A DNA stretch of 64,000 nt from Candidatus Obscuribacterales bacterium (GTDB lineage Bacteria; Cyanobacteriota; Vampirovibrionia; Obscuribacterales; Obscuribacteraceae), in NCBI GenBank assembly GCA_019637435.1, contig JAHBVO010000004.1, positions 186,001-250,000 of the forward strand, given 5' to 3'. A program made the position numbers and the translations under genes. Of this stretch, positions 35,666-44,345 are shown one piece after another. Every line of letters begins with the position of its first letter. Position 1 is the stretch's first letter. The notes under the pieces are model-generated. The model did not search any database and was not told the DNA's origin. It worked only from the letters and a program-made list of their open reading frames with translations.

Positions 35666-36730
35666 GTGACCAAAGGCAAGAGTACCAAGGACAAAGAAGA
35701 AAGCTTTATAAAACGGCTGGATAAGCTGGAGGAGCAGGGCAAAGAGCGGCAGCGCTCCGGTCTGGATGAGCTTCTGGATTCAGGCGACGATGAAATGGAT
35801 ACGCCTGATGACGTTTCCATTCGCAATGAGGTTGATGAAACCGACAATAGCGACCCGGAACACTTCGAGGAAGCAGCGTCGAAGGGCTTGTCGTCGGACG
35901 ATCCGGTAAGAATGTATCTTCGCGAAATCGGTCGCATTCCGTTGCTGACGGCTGATCAGGAAATTGAACTGGCACGCCGGATTGAGTCAGGCGGCTCGGA
36001 AGGCGCTATCGCGAAGAGAAAGCTGGTCCAAGCCAACTTGCGACTGGTCGTTTCGATCGCGAAGAAGTACGTTGGGCGCGGCATGTTGTTCCTCGACCTG
36101 ATTCAGGAAGGCAACCTCGGCTTGATACGGGCTGCTGAAAAGTTCGACTACGAGCGTGGCTATAAATTCTCCACTTACGCTACGTGGTGGATCCGTCAGG
36201 CTATTACCAGAGCGATCGCGGACCAGGCACGGACGATCCGTATTCCCGTCCACATGGTCGAGACCATCAACAAACTCAAGAAAATTACGAGAAAGCTGGC
36301 TCAGGACCTGAGTCGTAAGCCAACCGAAGAAGAGATTGCCGCAGCGATGGAGATCACTGTGAGCAAGTTGCGTGAGATCGTCAAGGTCGCGCAGGAGCCG
36401 GTTTCCTTAGAAACGCCAATAGGCAAAGAAGAGGACAGCAAGCTCGGTGATTTCATTGAAGACAAAGAGGCCGAGACGCCTGCCAGCAGCGTCACGCAAG
36501 ATCTTTTGCGCGAAGACATTATCGAAGTCATGGCTGGATTATCGCCCCGTGAGCGAGATGTATTGCGTTTACGCTTCGGACTCGACGATGGAAGAACGCG
36601 CACACTCGAGGAAGTCGGGCAACTGTTCGGCGTCACCAGAGAGCGGATTCGTCAAATTGAAGCGAAGGCACTTAGAAAACTCAGACATCCGAATCGCAGT
36701 CGCCGTCTGCGAGAGTATATCGACGACTAA
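35666..36730 (+). CDS. rpoD: Primary sigma factor RpoD
   Basis: Housekeeping sigma-70, 354 residues, without the long non-conserved insert of E. coli RpoD. Regions in order: 1.2 (DPVRMYLREIGRIPLLT), 2.1-2.4 (LVVSIAKKYVGRGM, LIQEGNLGLIRAAEKFDYERG, YATWWIRQAITRAI), 3 (RIPVHMVETINKLKK) and 4.2 (RTLEEVGQLFGVTRERIRQIE). The N-terminus is acidic. The near-consensus -10 boxes seen elsewhere fit such a factor. GTG start, with GGAG upstream. It forms an operon with dnaG. No hairpin terminator is seen; a tandem repeat follows. Confidence 0.96.
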   Translation: MTKGKSTKDKEESFIKRLDKLEEQGKERQRSGLDELLDSGDDEMDTPDDVSIRNEVDETDNSDPEHFEEAASKGLSSDDPVRMYLREIGRIPLLTADQEIELARRIESGGSEGAIAKRKLVQANLRLVVSIAKKYVGRGMLFLDLIQEGNLGLIRAAEKFDYERGYKFSTYATWWIRQAITRAIADQARTIRIPVHMVETINKLKKITRKLAQDLSRKPTEEEIAAAMEITVSKLREIVKVAQEPVSLETPIGKEEDSKLGDFIEDKEAETPASSVTQDLLREDIIEVMAGLSPRERDVLRLRFGLDDGRTRTLEEVGQLFGVTRERIRQIEAKALRKLRHPNRSRRLREYIDD

Positions 36731-36768
36731 CTAGCGATGCTTTTCTTCTGACTGGAGGCACGCACGCG

Positions 36769-36870
36769 TTTCAGATCGTGCGTTCCCAGATCATGCGTTT
36801 CCGGATCGTGCGTTCGGATGATGCGTTCCTAAATCATGCGTTCCCAGATCATGCGTTCCCAGATCATGCG
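36769..36870. repeat. 15-bp tandem repeat after rpoD
   Basis: About seven imperfect copies of TTCCCAGATCATGCG lie head to tail between the convergent rpoD and hybrid-kinase genes; the last two copies are identical. One copy is 13 bases (TTCGGATGATGCG). There are no spacers, so this is not a CRISPR array. Confidence 0.9.
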
Positions 36871-36908
36871 GCCGGGAGAGGTACTCGGCAGAGCAAGTTT
36901 TCACGCGC

Positions 36909-39065
36909 TCACTTGCGATCGTCCGGTGTCTTTTCGTCTTTGATTATTGACTCGGCTTCAGAGCCGCGAGCTACCACCGTGAGGACCTTTTGCAGTTGCT
37001 CGATCGTAACCGGCTTGCTCAGAAAATCGTCCATGCCGCATTCGAAGCACTGGTCACGAACACTCTTCTGAATGCTGGCTGTCATGGCGACGATTGGCGT
37101 ATGCTTATTCCCGTCTTCCGCTTTGCGAATGGCTACAGTTGCTTCATAGCCGCTCATGATGGGCATCTGGCAGTCCATCAGAATCAGGTCGTAGTGGTTG
37201 GACGCATGCTTCTTCACAGCTTCTTTCCCGTTGCTCGCCAGATCGACAGAGTAGCCCAGATGTTTGAGGGTCCGCTTCATTACCTGCAAGAGAAATTTGT
37301 TGTCCTCTGCTACCAGAATCGACATGGCTTTTGACGCTTCACGACCAGGTTTCGGCAGGTCTAACTCGATTACAGTGTCTTCGTCTTCAGCTTCCGAAAC
37401 GGCGACTTCATTGTCCAGAGTTCCATACATGACGTCGAAGATGCTGGCTATGAGCGCGGCCTGGCGGATGGGTTTTGTCAGATAGGAGGAAAAACCTTTT
37501 TTCCAGAGGTCTTCGTTTACCACAGTCTGCGAGTACTCGGTCAAGTAAATTAGTCTTGTACGCGAGACTGTGGGGTCATCTTGAATTTCGGTCGCGAGTT
37601 TCAAGCTGCCATCTTTTTTGGACAAACCAATAATCGCTACGTCATATGGCGTGTCTTTCTGGCGCGCGTGGCGAAGCATTTCAAGGGCTTCTTCGGCATT
37701 GGCGGCCGCACTCGTGTGGAAGCGTGCGGCTTTCAAATAGCCCTGAATTATTTGACGTGTGCTTTTGGTGTCGTCGGCGACGAGCACTCGCAGACCAATC
37801 AAATCTGATGCCATCGAAGGTAGTGGCAGTGCTTCGAGAAAACGTTTGTTTGTGGAGCGCCGCAGACGGATTGAGAACCAGAATGTAGAACCTCTGCCCT
37901 CATCACTCTCGACGCCCATCTGCCCGCCCATGAGTTCGACCAGACGCTTGGAGATTGTCAGTCCCAGACCGGTAGCGTCTCCGGAATCGCTGCGCACTCC
38001 GGAGGTCGAGTAGGGTTGAAACAGAGAAGCCATCTCGGTTTCGCTCAAGCCTGGACCGGTATCGATGACCGAGAAGCGCACCAGCATCGAGAGATCGTCA
38101 TAAGATTCTTTGCTGGCTTGAACGCTGATTTCGCCTTTCTTCGTAAACTTGATTGCATTGCCGAGCAGATTCAACAGCACCTGCCGGATGCGAACCGGGT
38201 CACCCTGCAGCATCTCAGGGATGTACGGGTCAATGAACGACATGACGCTCAGACCCTTCTTTGTGGCGGCAGGCAGGACCAGATCGGCGGTGCCTTCAAT
38301 CAGCTTCACCGGGGAAAAGTCTTTTATGTCTAACTCTATTTGTCCGGACTCCAGCTTCGAGTAGTCCAGGACGTCTGTTACCGAGCTGAGAAGGCTCTCC
38401 GCAGACGCGTTGATAATGTCGGCGAGGTCCTTTTGCTCTTCATTGAGAGGGGTTGTTTTCAATAAATCAATTGTTCCAAGGACTGCCGCAATCGGTGTTC
38501 TAATCTCGTGGCTCATCTTGGCGACAAATTCTGATTTGTAGGCAGCTGCTTGCACGGCCTGGTCGCGAGCCAGGGACAGAGTGTGAGACAGCGCGTCCAG
38601 ACGTTTGTTGGCGGCCGCGAGGTCTATCACTCTCTTTTCGAGGTCCTGGTTAAGCTGATGAATGCGAGATTCGCTCGCTTGCCGTTCAATCGCGTAGCGA
38701 ATCGCTCGTCCGAGGAACATCGGACTCAGATCGCCTTTCACTATATAGTCCTGAGCGCCTGCTTGAACCGCCTGGAGAGCGGTGCGGTCATCATCATCGG
38801 CGGTCAGGACTATGAGCGGCATGGACGGGTGGTTGATGCGTACTGCTCGAAATGTGTCTAAGCCCTGCGAGTCTGGCAAATTGAGGTCTATAACGACTGC
38901 GTCGACCTCGTCACTTTCATCGAGAAATTCGAGGCCGTCCTTGAGCGAGCCGGCAAACTCGACTTTGTAAGACACGCGCGAACTCCGATCCAGAAGTTTC
39001 TGGAAGAGCTTCGCATCCAATGGGTTGTCTTCTATCAGCAACAACTTGATTGTTGTCTTGTCCAT
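36909..39065 (-). CDS. Hybrid histidine kinase, REC-HK-pseudoREC-REC
   Basis: A cytoplasmic 718-residue phosphorelay protein from the ATG at 39065 (29 earlier codons are open but not conserved). Domains in order: receiver 1 (Asp60 in VVIDLNLPDS), a coiled coil, HisKA with His186 in KMSHEIRTP, HATPase (NLLGNAIKF, DTGPGL, TGLGLTI), receiver 2 (about 424-545) and receiver 3 (about 581-700, Asp631 in LILMDCQMP). In receiver 2 the phospho-acceptor position reads IIGLSKKDG, with Gly480 in place of Asp, so it probably cannot be phosphorylated. There is no membrane segment; the N-terminal receiver suggests input from another kinase. Confidence 0.9.
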   Translation of the reverse strand: MDKTTIKLLLIEDNPLDAKLFQKLLDRSSRVSYKVEFAGSLKDGLEFLDESDEVDAVVIDLNLPDSQGLDTFRAVRINHPSMPLIVLTADDDDRTALQAVQAGAQDYIVKGDLSPMFLGRAIRYAIERQASESRIHQLNQDLEKRVIDLAAANKRLDALSHTLSLARDQAVQAAAYKSEFVAKMSHEIRTPIAAVLGTIDLLKTTPLNEEQKDLADIINASAESLLSSVTDVLDYSKLESGQIELDIKDFSPVKLIEGTADLVLPAATKKGLSVMSFIDPYIPEMLQGDPVRIRQVLLNLLGNAIKFTKKGEISVQASKESYDDLSMLVRFSVIDTGPGLSETEMASLFQPYSTSGVRSDSGDATGLGLTISKRLVELMGGQMGVESDEGRGSTFWFSIRLRRSTNKRFLEALPLPSMASDLIGLRVLVADDTKSTRQIIQGYLKAARFHTSAAANAEEALEMLRHARQKDTPYDVAIIGLSKKDGSLKLATEIQDDPTVSRTRLIYLTEYSQTVVNEDLWKKGFSSYLTKPIRQAALIASIFDVMYGTLDNEVAVSEAEDEDTVIELDLPKPGREASKAMSILVAEDNKFLLQVMKRTLKHLGYSVDLASNGKEAVKKHASNHYDLILMDCQMPIMSGYEATVAIRKAEDGNKHTPIVAMTASIQKSVRDQCFECGMDDFLSKPVTIEQLQKVLTVVARGSEAESIIKDEKTPDDRK

Positions 39066-39344
39066 GCCTCTATCTCGCCTGCAGTTAGTTAAAAACCAAA
39101 CAACTGACCCTGTGGGATCAAATTTTATGTAGCATAGGTTTTCTTTCGCCACGCCTTCCGTCTAGGGCGTTTCTCGGAGTGGCGAACGAACAAGCTCTGG
39201 ACTCCAGATCTCTGACATTCGGACTTCCCTCCCGACTTCAAGATCCTGCTATCGGATCGTTCCCCATCAGGGGCTCGATCCCTCGATTCTTTCATCAAAC
39301 TACTTAGAACTTAATCCTTATATGTATATTTTGGGTGAACGGAC

Positions 39345-39644
39345 CTACCAGCCCTCATCCGCCGGTAGCCATTCCAAAATCTCAGGCGCGCGTTTCAATT
39401 CCTCAATCACTTCGTAAGTGCTGGATGCTTCTTGTGCGCGAACTGCTTTTTCCGGTACTAAGAGAACTTTGATCGTTAATGCGCGGGACCCGAGTTCCAG
39501 ATGGACTATGTCGTCCACCTTCACTGACGCCGCAGATTTGGCAGGACGGTCGTTTATAAACACTCGACCTTGTTCGCACGCCATTTGAGCGACTGTGCGG
39601 CGCTTGATCAATCTTGAAACTTTTAACCACTTATCGAGACGCAA
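39345..39644 (-). CDS. S4-domain RNA-binding protein (RqcP/Hsp15-like)
   Basis: A 99-residue protein starting MRLDKWLKVSRLIKRRTVAQ at a TTG; the perfect match to the family's N-terminus fixes this unusual start. The S4 fold (EQGRVFINDRPAKSAASVKVDDIV) binds rRNA or tRNA on the large subunit. RqcP supports C-terminal tailing during ribosome-associated quality control, while Hsp15 recycles split 50S subunits; sequence alone does not separate the two. It lies upstream of the hybrid kinase gene on the same strand but is well spaced. Confidence 0.88.
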   Translation of the reverse strand: MRLDKWLKVSRLIKRRTVAQMACEQGRVFINDRPAKSAASVKVDDIVHLELGSRALTIKVLLVPEKAVRAQEASSTYEVIEELKRAPEILEWLPADEGW

Positions 39645-39816
39645 ACTTCTTTTCTCACGAGTGAAAGCAGACTCTCAAGATTAGCACCAGATGAGACGTT
39701 CTATCCCCGTGTCACTGGAACTGTTACGACTTTTATTCATCAAATTCGTGCTAGACGAAAATCAGATTGCTGAGATTGTCGCGAATGCGACGTAATAATT
39801 AAGAGGAGAAGTTGAG

Positions 39817-40374
39817 ATGAGAAACATTATTGCCGGCCTTTCGCTCGCGATCCTCGCATCTGGAGTAGCTTTGACCTGTCAGGTCGCGAATGCTGAGACA
39901 TACACGCAAAAGACAGTTGAGCAGGGTCCGGCACAAGTAGTCGACAGTTGGATGCAGCCAACGGTTACGCGCTCGCGTGCTATTAGGGATGCGGATGGAG
40001 ACGTCAGCCACACAGTTGAAGAACCGCTTATCATGGAGCGTCACGAGCGGGTAGTCGTCCCAACCACGGAGACCACGACGACAACCAATGTAGTTCAGCC
40101 GCCACCGGCGGTGGTGCGGACCGAGAAGCAAACCTATACGGCAACAACCAGAGCGTCGGCGCCCGTCAAGAAGAAATACGTAGCGAAAAAGCGGACAAAG
40201 GCTCGTCACGTTGCTCATCGAAAGGCGCCTAAGAAACGCTACGTTGCCCAAAGAACAAATAAGGTTGTCGAAGAAAAGGTTGTGACTCAACCGACCGTTA
40301 TCGAGCAGACCGAACAAAGCGTTCACAAGGAGACGTTAATTGAAAGGCGTGACCCTGCGCTCGACCTCAACTAG
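39817..40374 (+). CDS. Exported basic hypothetical protein
   Basis: AGGAGAAG precedes the ATG. MRNIIAGLSLAILASGVALT, with cleavage after ANA, is a signal peptide. The mature chain has a Thr-rich central part (TTETTTTTNVV), a strongly basic block of Lys, Arg and His (about residues 116-148) and an acidic-amphipathic end. The basic block could bind peptidoglycan, teichoic-like polymers or nucleic acid. Its 3' end overlaps the start of the PBP1A gene by 35 bases, so the two are translationally linked and may work together in the wall. Confidence 0.7.
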   Translation: MRNIIAGLSLAILASGVALTCQVANAETYTQKTVEQGPAQVVDSWMQPTVTRSRAIRDADGDVSHTVEEPLIMERHERVVVPTTETTTTTNVVQPPPAVVRTEKQTYTATTRASAPVKKKYVAKKRTKARHVAHRKAPKKRYVAQRTNKVVEEKVVTQPTVIEQTEQSVHKETLIERRDPALDLN

Positions 40375-42715
40375 TCGAGACAACAACGAAAAGCTCACGA
40401 CTATTGGCTTCGCGCTGAGAAAGGCGCAGCCACAACTATGGTGGGGACTGTTTGCAGTGACACTTATCACTGGCACAGTCCTCACTTTTTTCCAGCTGCG
40501 GAGCAATCTTCATCTACCTGATGGAACGCTCCCGACACTTGCAGAGTTGAATCGTGGAGTGACGATTTACGACTGCCACGACAAATACGTCTGCACGCTT
40601 CGAGCCGAAGCTGACCGTCAGGCTGTTCCGCTGGACAAAATCTCTAAGAACATGCGTGATGCAATTATTTCCGCCGAGGATCGGCGCTTTTACGAGCACC
40701 ACGGTGTCGACCCAATCGGCATCGCTCGTGCTTGTTGGAGAAACCATGCAGCCGGTCGGATAGTCGAAGGCGGCTCCACTATAACCCAGCAACTCGTAAA
40801 GAATTTGTTTCTAGACCCGAAGGAGCGCTCATACACGAGGAAGGTGAAGGAAGCATTCATAGCCTGGGATGTTAACTCGAGATATTCAAAAGCCAAGATA
40901 CTGGAGACGTATCTAAACGTCGCTTATTTCGGTGGTGGCGTATGTGGTGTCGAGCGCGCCGCTCAGCACTACTTCAATAAGCACGCTAGCCAGCTTGACG
41001 TCGCTGAGTCCGCCTATCTTGCTGGGCTGGTAAAAGCTCCGACTGATTTGACAAAATCGAAAAACAAGAGAATTGCTTTGCAGAGGCAGCAAGACGTAAT
41101 CGCTAAAATGGCTGAGTACGGGTATTTGACACCCGACGCAAAAAGACGCGCACTGAGCGAGAAGTTGGCTTTTGAACGCGGTCCGCTCTCTCGCCCGTGG
41201 CCTCATTATATTGGCTGCGTAGAGCAAGAGCTGAAGCGCGAACTGGGCGAAGACCTGTGGAAGAAGGGTTGGAAGGTATACACCAACCTGGATGTCAACG
41301 CTCAGAAACTTGCTGAAGCGACCATCAATAAAGGCATAAAGGCCGCACCTAAGGGCATCGACCAGGGCGCACTCGTTTCCATGTCCGTAAAGGATGGCTC
41401 AGTATTTGCCATCGTAGGCGGTGCTGGAAATTATGAAGACGTTCAATGGAATCGAGCGATAAACCCTCACACTGCCGGTTCGTCATTCAAACCGTTCGTT
41501 TATCTCGCAGCCCTCAATCAGGGAATTATTCAACCGGACACCCTGATCAATGACGCGCCGCTTGTGATTGAGCAGCCACCATCGAAGCCATACGAGCCCA
41601 AGAATTTCGACGGACGGTTTAAAGGCTGGCTGCCTGCGAGGACTGCGCTTGCAACTTCGCGAAATATATGTGCGGTGAGGGTGGCTCAAGCTGCCGGTCT
41701 TCCTCAGGTCATCGAAATGGCGAGAAATGCAGGTGTGCGTTCTCAGCTAGATGCGTATCCCGCTCTTGCGTTAGGCTGCTGTGCTATTTCACCGCTCGAC
41801 ATGGCGACTGCCTATGCAACCATCGCTCGCGGCGGAACATACATGGCACCGCAGTTTATTCGCAAGATCGAAACGGAAAAGGGGCTTGAGGCGCGTGTTT
41901 ATAAAGCTACTCCCAGTGCGAATCTACCGACAGAGCCAACACTTCAGTTGCTAGGCGCACTTGAGGATGTGGTACGGTGCGGCACTGGCACTCGGGCTCG
42001 CATCCCGGGAGTTGCTGTTGCCGGCAAGACGGGAACCGCTAACGACTCCAAGGATATCTGGTTCGTTGGCACCACCCCTGATATCGTCACGGCGGTCTGG
42101 GCCGGTAACGACAAACACAAGGCCGTTCGCGGAACTCGCGTCACAGGCGGCGTCGTAATGGCGAAGATCTGGCACGATTACATGGCACCACTACTGAAAA
42201 GCCGTAAACCTGGAACCGTCGCGTTTGCCAAACCTGCCACCGAACTGCAGAGTGAAGTGACAAAATACGCTGACAATCAGTTGTTCCACGAGTCTATAGA
42301 TCAAACCGATGACGGTCTCCAGTACAACAGCGCGCGTTTGGCTGCACAAGTTAACAACCTCGGGGACCTTGAAACCATAGAGCAGAAGGGCATCGCCCGC
42401 GCTTACGATCTGCAGAAACTTCAAGCGGTCAAGCGACTGCGCGACAGTATGATCGCGAAAAATGATTCGATTCAAAATGGTTATATTGAGAACGGATACA
42501 ATCGAACTTATCCGCGTACAACTTACAGCACGGTTTCGGCTTCATCTAATCAGGCGCGGAACACAATGATCGCCAGTTCCGCGCAAGATGCAATTGAAAA
42601 TGGAAGCGATTCTAATACAAGCACAAGGTACGCTACTGCATCCAATACGATACGGCTAGATGAGCGCACCATGCCGGAAACGGTGCGGCGTACCCGCATC
42701 GTGACCCAGATGTAG
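40340..42715 (+). CDS. Class A penicillin-binding protein (PBP1A)
   Basis: A bifunctional peptidoglycan synthase of 791 residues. One membrane helix (36-52) is followed by a glycosyltransferase family 51 domain with the catalytic Glu in SAEDRRFYEHHG, GGSTITQQLVKN and ETYLNVAYFGGG. The transpeptidase domain has AGSSFKPF (SxxK), SRN (SxN) and AGKTGTAND (KTG). The tail after about residue 640 is Asn/Ser/Thr-rich and unstructured. The TTG start at 40340 lies inside the upstream gene and is supported by AAGGAG seven bases before it. Confidence 0.94.
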   Translation: MKGVTLRSTSTSRDNNEKLTTIGFALRKAQPQLWWGLFAVTLITGTVLTFFQLRSNLHLPDGTLPTLAELNRGVTIYDCHDKYVCTLRAEADRQAVPLDKISKNMRDAIISAEDRRFYEHHGVDPIGIARACWRNHAAGRIVEGGSTITQQLVKNLFLDPKERSYTRKVKEAFIAWDVNSRYSKAKILETYLNVAYFGGGVCGVERAAQHYFNKHASQLDVAESAYLAGLVKAPTDLTKSKNKRIALQRQQDVIAKMAEYGYLTPDAKRRALSEKLAFERGPLSRPWPHYIGCVEQELKRELGEDLWKKGWKVYTNLDVNAQKLAEATINKGIKAAPKGIDQGALVSMSVKDGSVFAIVGGAGNYEDVQWNRAINPHTAGSSFKPFVYLAALNQGIIQPDTLINDAPLVIEQPPSKPYEPKNFDGRFKGWLPARTALATSRNICAVRVAQAAGLPQVIEMARNAGVRSQLDAYPALALGCCAISPLDMATAYATIARGGTYMAPQFIRKIETEKGLEARVYKATPSANLPTEPTLQLLGALEDVVRCGTGTRARIPGVAVAGKTGTANDSKDIWFVGTTPDIVTAVWAGNDKHKAVRGTRVTGGVVMAKIWHDYMAPLLKSRKPGTVAFAKPATELQSEVTKYADNQLFHESIDQTDDGLQYNSARLAAQVNNLGDLETIEQKGIARAYDLQKLQAVKRLRDSMIAKNDSIQNGYIENGYNRTYPRTTYSTVSASSNQARNTMIASSAQDAIENGSDSNTSTRYATASNTIRLDERTMPETVRRTRIVTQM

Positions 42716-42847
42716 GGATCACGCGGCCGTAATAATTGTGTGATCTGTTGAGCGATAGAGCTTTCTGATCGTGTATTCTGTACTTGAGAGAAGGGGGTTT
42801 TCTGAGCTTTAGTTAAGAGAACCCGGAAACAGAAGTTCGCCGAAAAA

Positions 42848-44287
42848 ATGAATATAGCCGCAACACAGCATAGCGACGCACGCCGTAATTTCGGTAGTTT
42901 AGTGTCAAGGTGCGCAACGGTTTTTCTCGTTGGCACGATCGCCCTTAGCCTCACCAGCTGCGGTGAAGCTCCAAAAACAGATGATGCCGATGCAAAGGCG
43001 TCGACGGCCGGGCCGCGTGTGCTCAAGCTGTCTGACGAGGCATTGACCAAGATTGATTTGAAGACGGAAACGGTTTCGCACAAGCCGGTCACCGTGCCGC
43101 TGCATCTAACCGGACGCATAGAACCGGACGTGCATAAGGACGTGAATATTTCGACGCGTATCGCCGGAAGAATCACATCCATTAACGTCACTCCCGGGCA
43201 GACTGTCGCAAAAGGCGCTGTAATAGCCGAGCTCGACAGCTCCGAAGTCAGCGACCTCGAGTCTGATCTTTTAGAGTCGCGCTCCAAGCTCAGAATTGCC
43301 GCATTGCAAGAAGAGCGTGAGCGGCAGATCTATGAGGAATTGATTCGCCGTCCTGCGACATTGATTAGAGCCCGAGCGCTTTTCAATGAGGCCAAAGTTA
43401 ATAAGGATCTCTACGAGACAGAGTTCAAACGCGCTAAAGAACTCAATGCCGAGAAAATCGTGGCCGCCAAAGACTACATGGCGGCGCAGGCGAAACTGGC
43501 TCAAGCCAACACGCAGTTCGAAGAAGCTCAATCAAACTTGAAGCGCGAAGAACATCTTTATCAAAACCGTTCAATGCTTAAGCGAGACTATCAGCTCGCT
43601 CAGGCGGAAGCTGATCGGATACGAAATCATATCAACACTTTGACGCAACGATTGACGTTCCTTGGTGTTGATAAAGAGATGCTTGAAGACGTAACTCATG
43701 ATGGTCAGATCAGCGGAACTATCAATATACATGCTCCTATCGGCGGCATTGTTTCCTTCCGTGATGTTGCGGTCGGACAAGTTGTGCAGCCGTCGACGAT
43801 TTTGTTCACTGTTTCCGATATGTCGACGGTTTTGATTCAAGCGGACTTGCCTGAGATCGATCTTCCGAAGGTCAAGCTGGGAGACCAGGTCCGAGTGAAG
43901 GTTCCAAGCTATCCGGATGAAGTCTTCCTCGGTACGGTCGACTACATGGGAGTGGGCGTACACGCGGAAACGCGCACGATATCTACCAGAGCGCGTCTGG
44001 CCAATCCTCACGGGCGCTTGAAGAAATTCATGTTCGCCGAAATTTTCCTTGAAGGCAGTCCTCAAAAGGTTCTTGCCTGCCCGAAAGATGCAATTCAACA
44101 ACACGGCGAGCAAAAGATTGTGTTCGTGAAAACAAACGATGGTTTTGTTGAAAGACAGATCAAGACGGGTATTGAGGGCGATAAATTCACTGAGATCGTT
44201 TCAGGACTCAAGGACGGTGACGTTGTCGCCACGCAGGGAAGCTTGATGCTCAAGAATGAGATTACATTTGCTTCTTCAAACGACTAG
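42848..44287 (+). CDS. RND efflux adaptor (CzcB/CusB-type lipoprotein)
   Basis: The periplasmic adaptor of a tripartite efflux pump. The lipobox LTSC places the lipidated Cys at residue 38. The barrel-sandwich half motif RIAGRITSINVTPGQTVAKG (lipoyl-like) is followed by a long helical hairpin (about 130-265) and the returning lipoyl half (INIHAPIGGIVSFRDVAVGQVV), then beta-barrel domains. The pump gene starts 58 bases downstream. Together they export divalent metals. An outer-membrane factor is not encoded in the window. Confidence 0.92.
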   Translation: MNIAATQHSDARRNFGSLVSRCATVFLVGTIALSLTSCGEAPKTDDADAKASTAGPRVLKLSDEALTKIDLKTETVSHKPVTVPLHLTGRIEPDVHKDVNISTRIAGRITSINVTPGQTVAKGAVIAELDSSEVSDLESDLLESRSKLRIAALQEERERQIYEELIRRPATLIRARALFNEAKVNKDLYETEFKRAKELNAEKIVAAKDYMAAQAKLAQANTQFEEAQSNLKREEHLYQNRSMLKRDYQLAQAEADRIRNHINTLTQRLTFLGVDKEMLEDVTHDGQISGTINIHAPIGGIVSFRDVAVGQVVQPSTILFTVSDMSTVLIQADLPEIDLPKVKLGDQVRVKVPSYPDEVFLGTVDYMGVGVHAETRTISTRARLANPHGRLKKFMFAEIFLEGSPQKVLACPKDAIQQHGEQKIVFVKTNDGFVERQIKTGIEGDKFTEIVSGLKDGDVVATQGSLMLKNEITFASSND

Positions 44288-44345
44288 ATAAACGGATACG
44301 AAGAACTACGATTAATTACTGCGTGCGCAGAAGGCTCAAAGTCTT

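Noticed and set aside
36769..36870. CRISPR array
   Set aside because: Repeats are contiguous and only 15 bp, with no spacers and no cas genes nearby.
39150..39340. tRNA-like GGGGCTCGATCCC stretch
   Set aside because: No matching acceptor, D or anticodon arms could be built around it.
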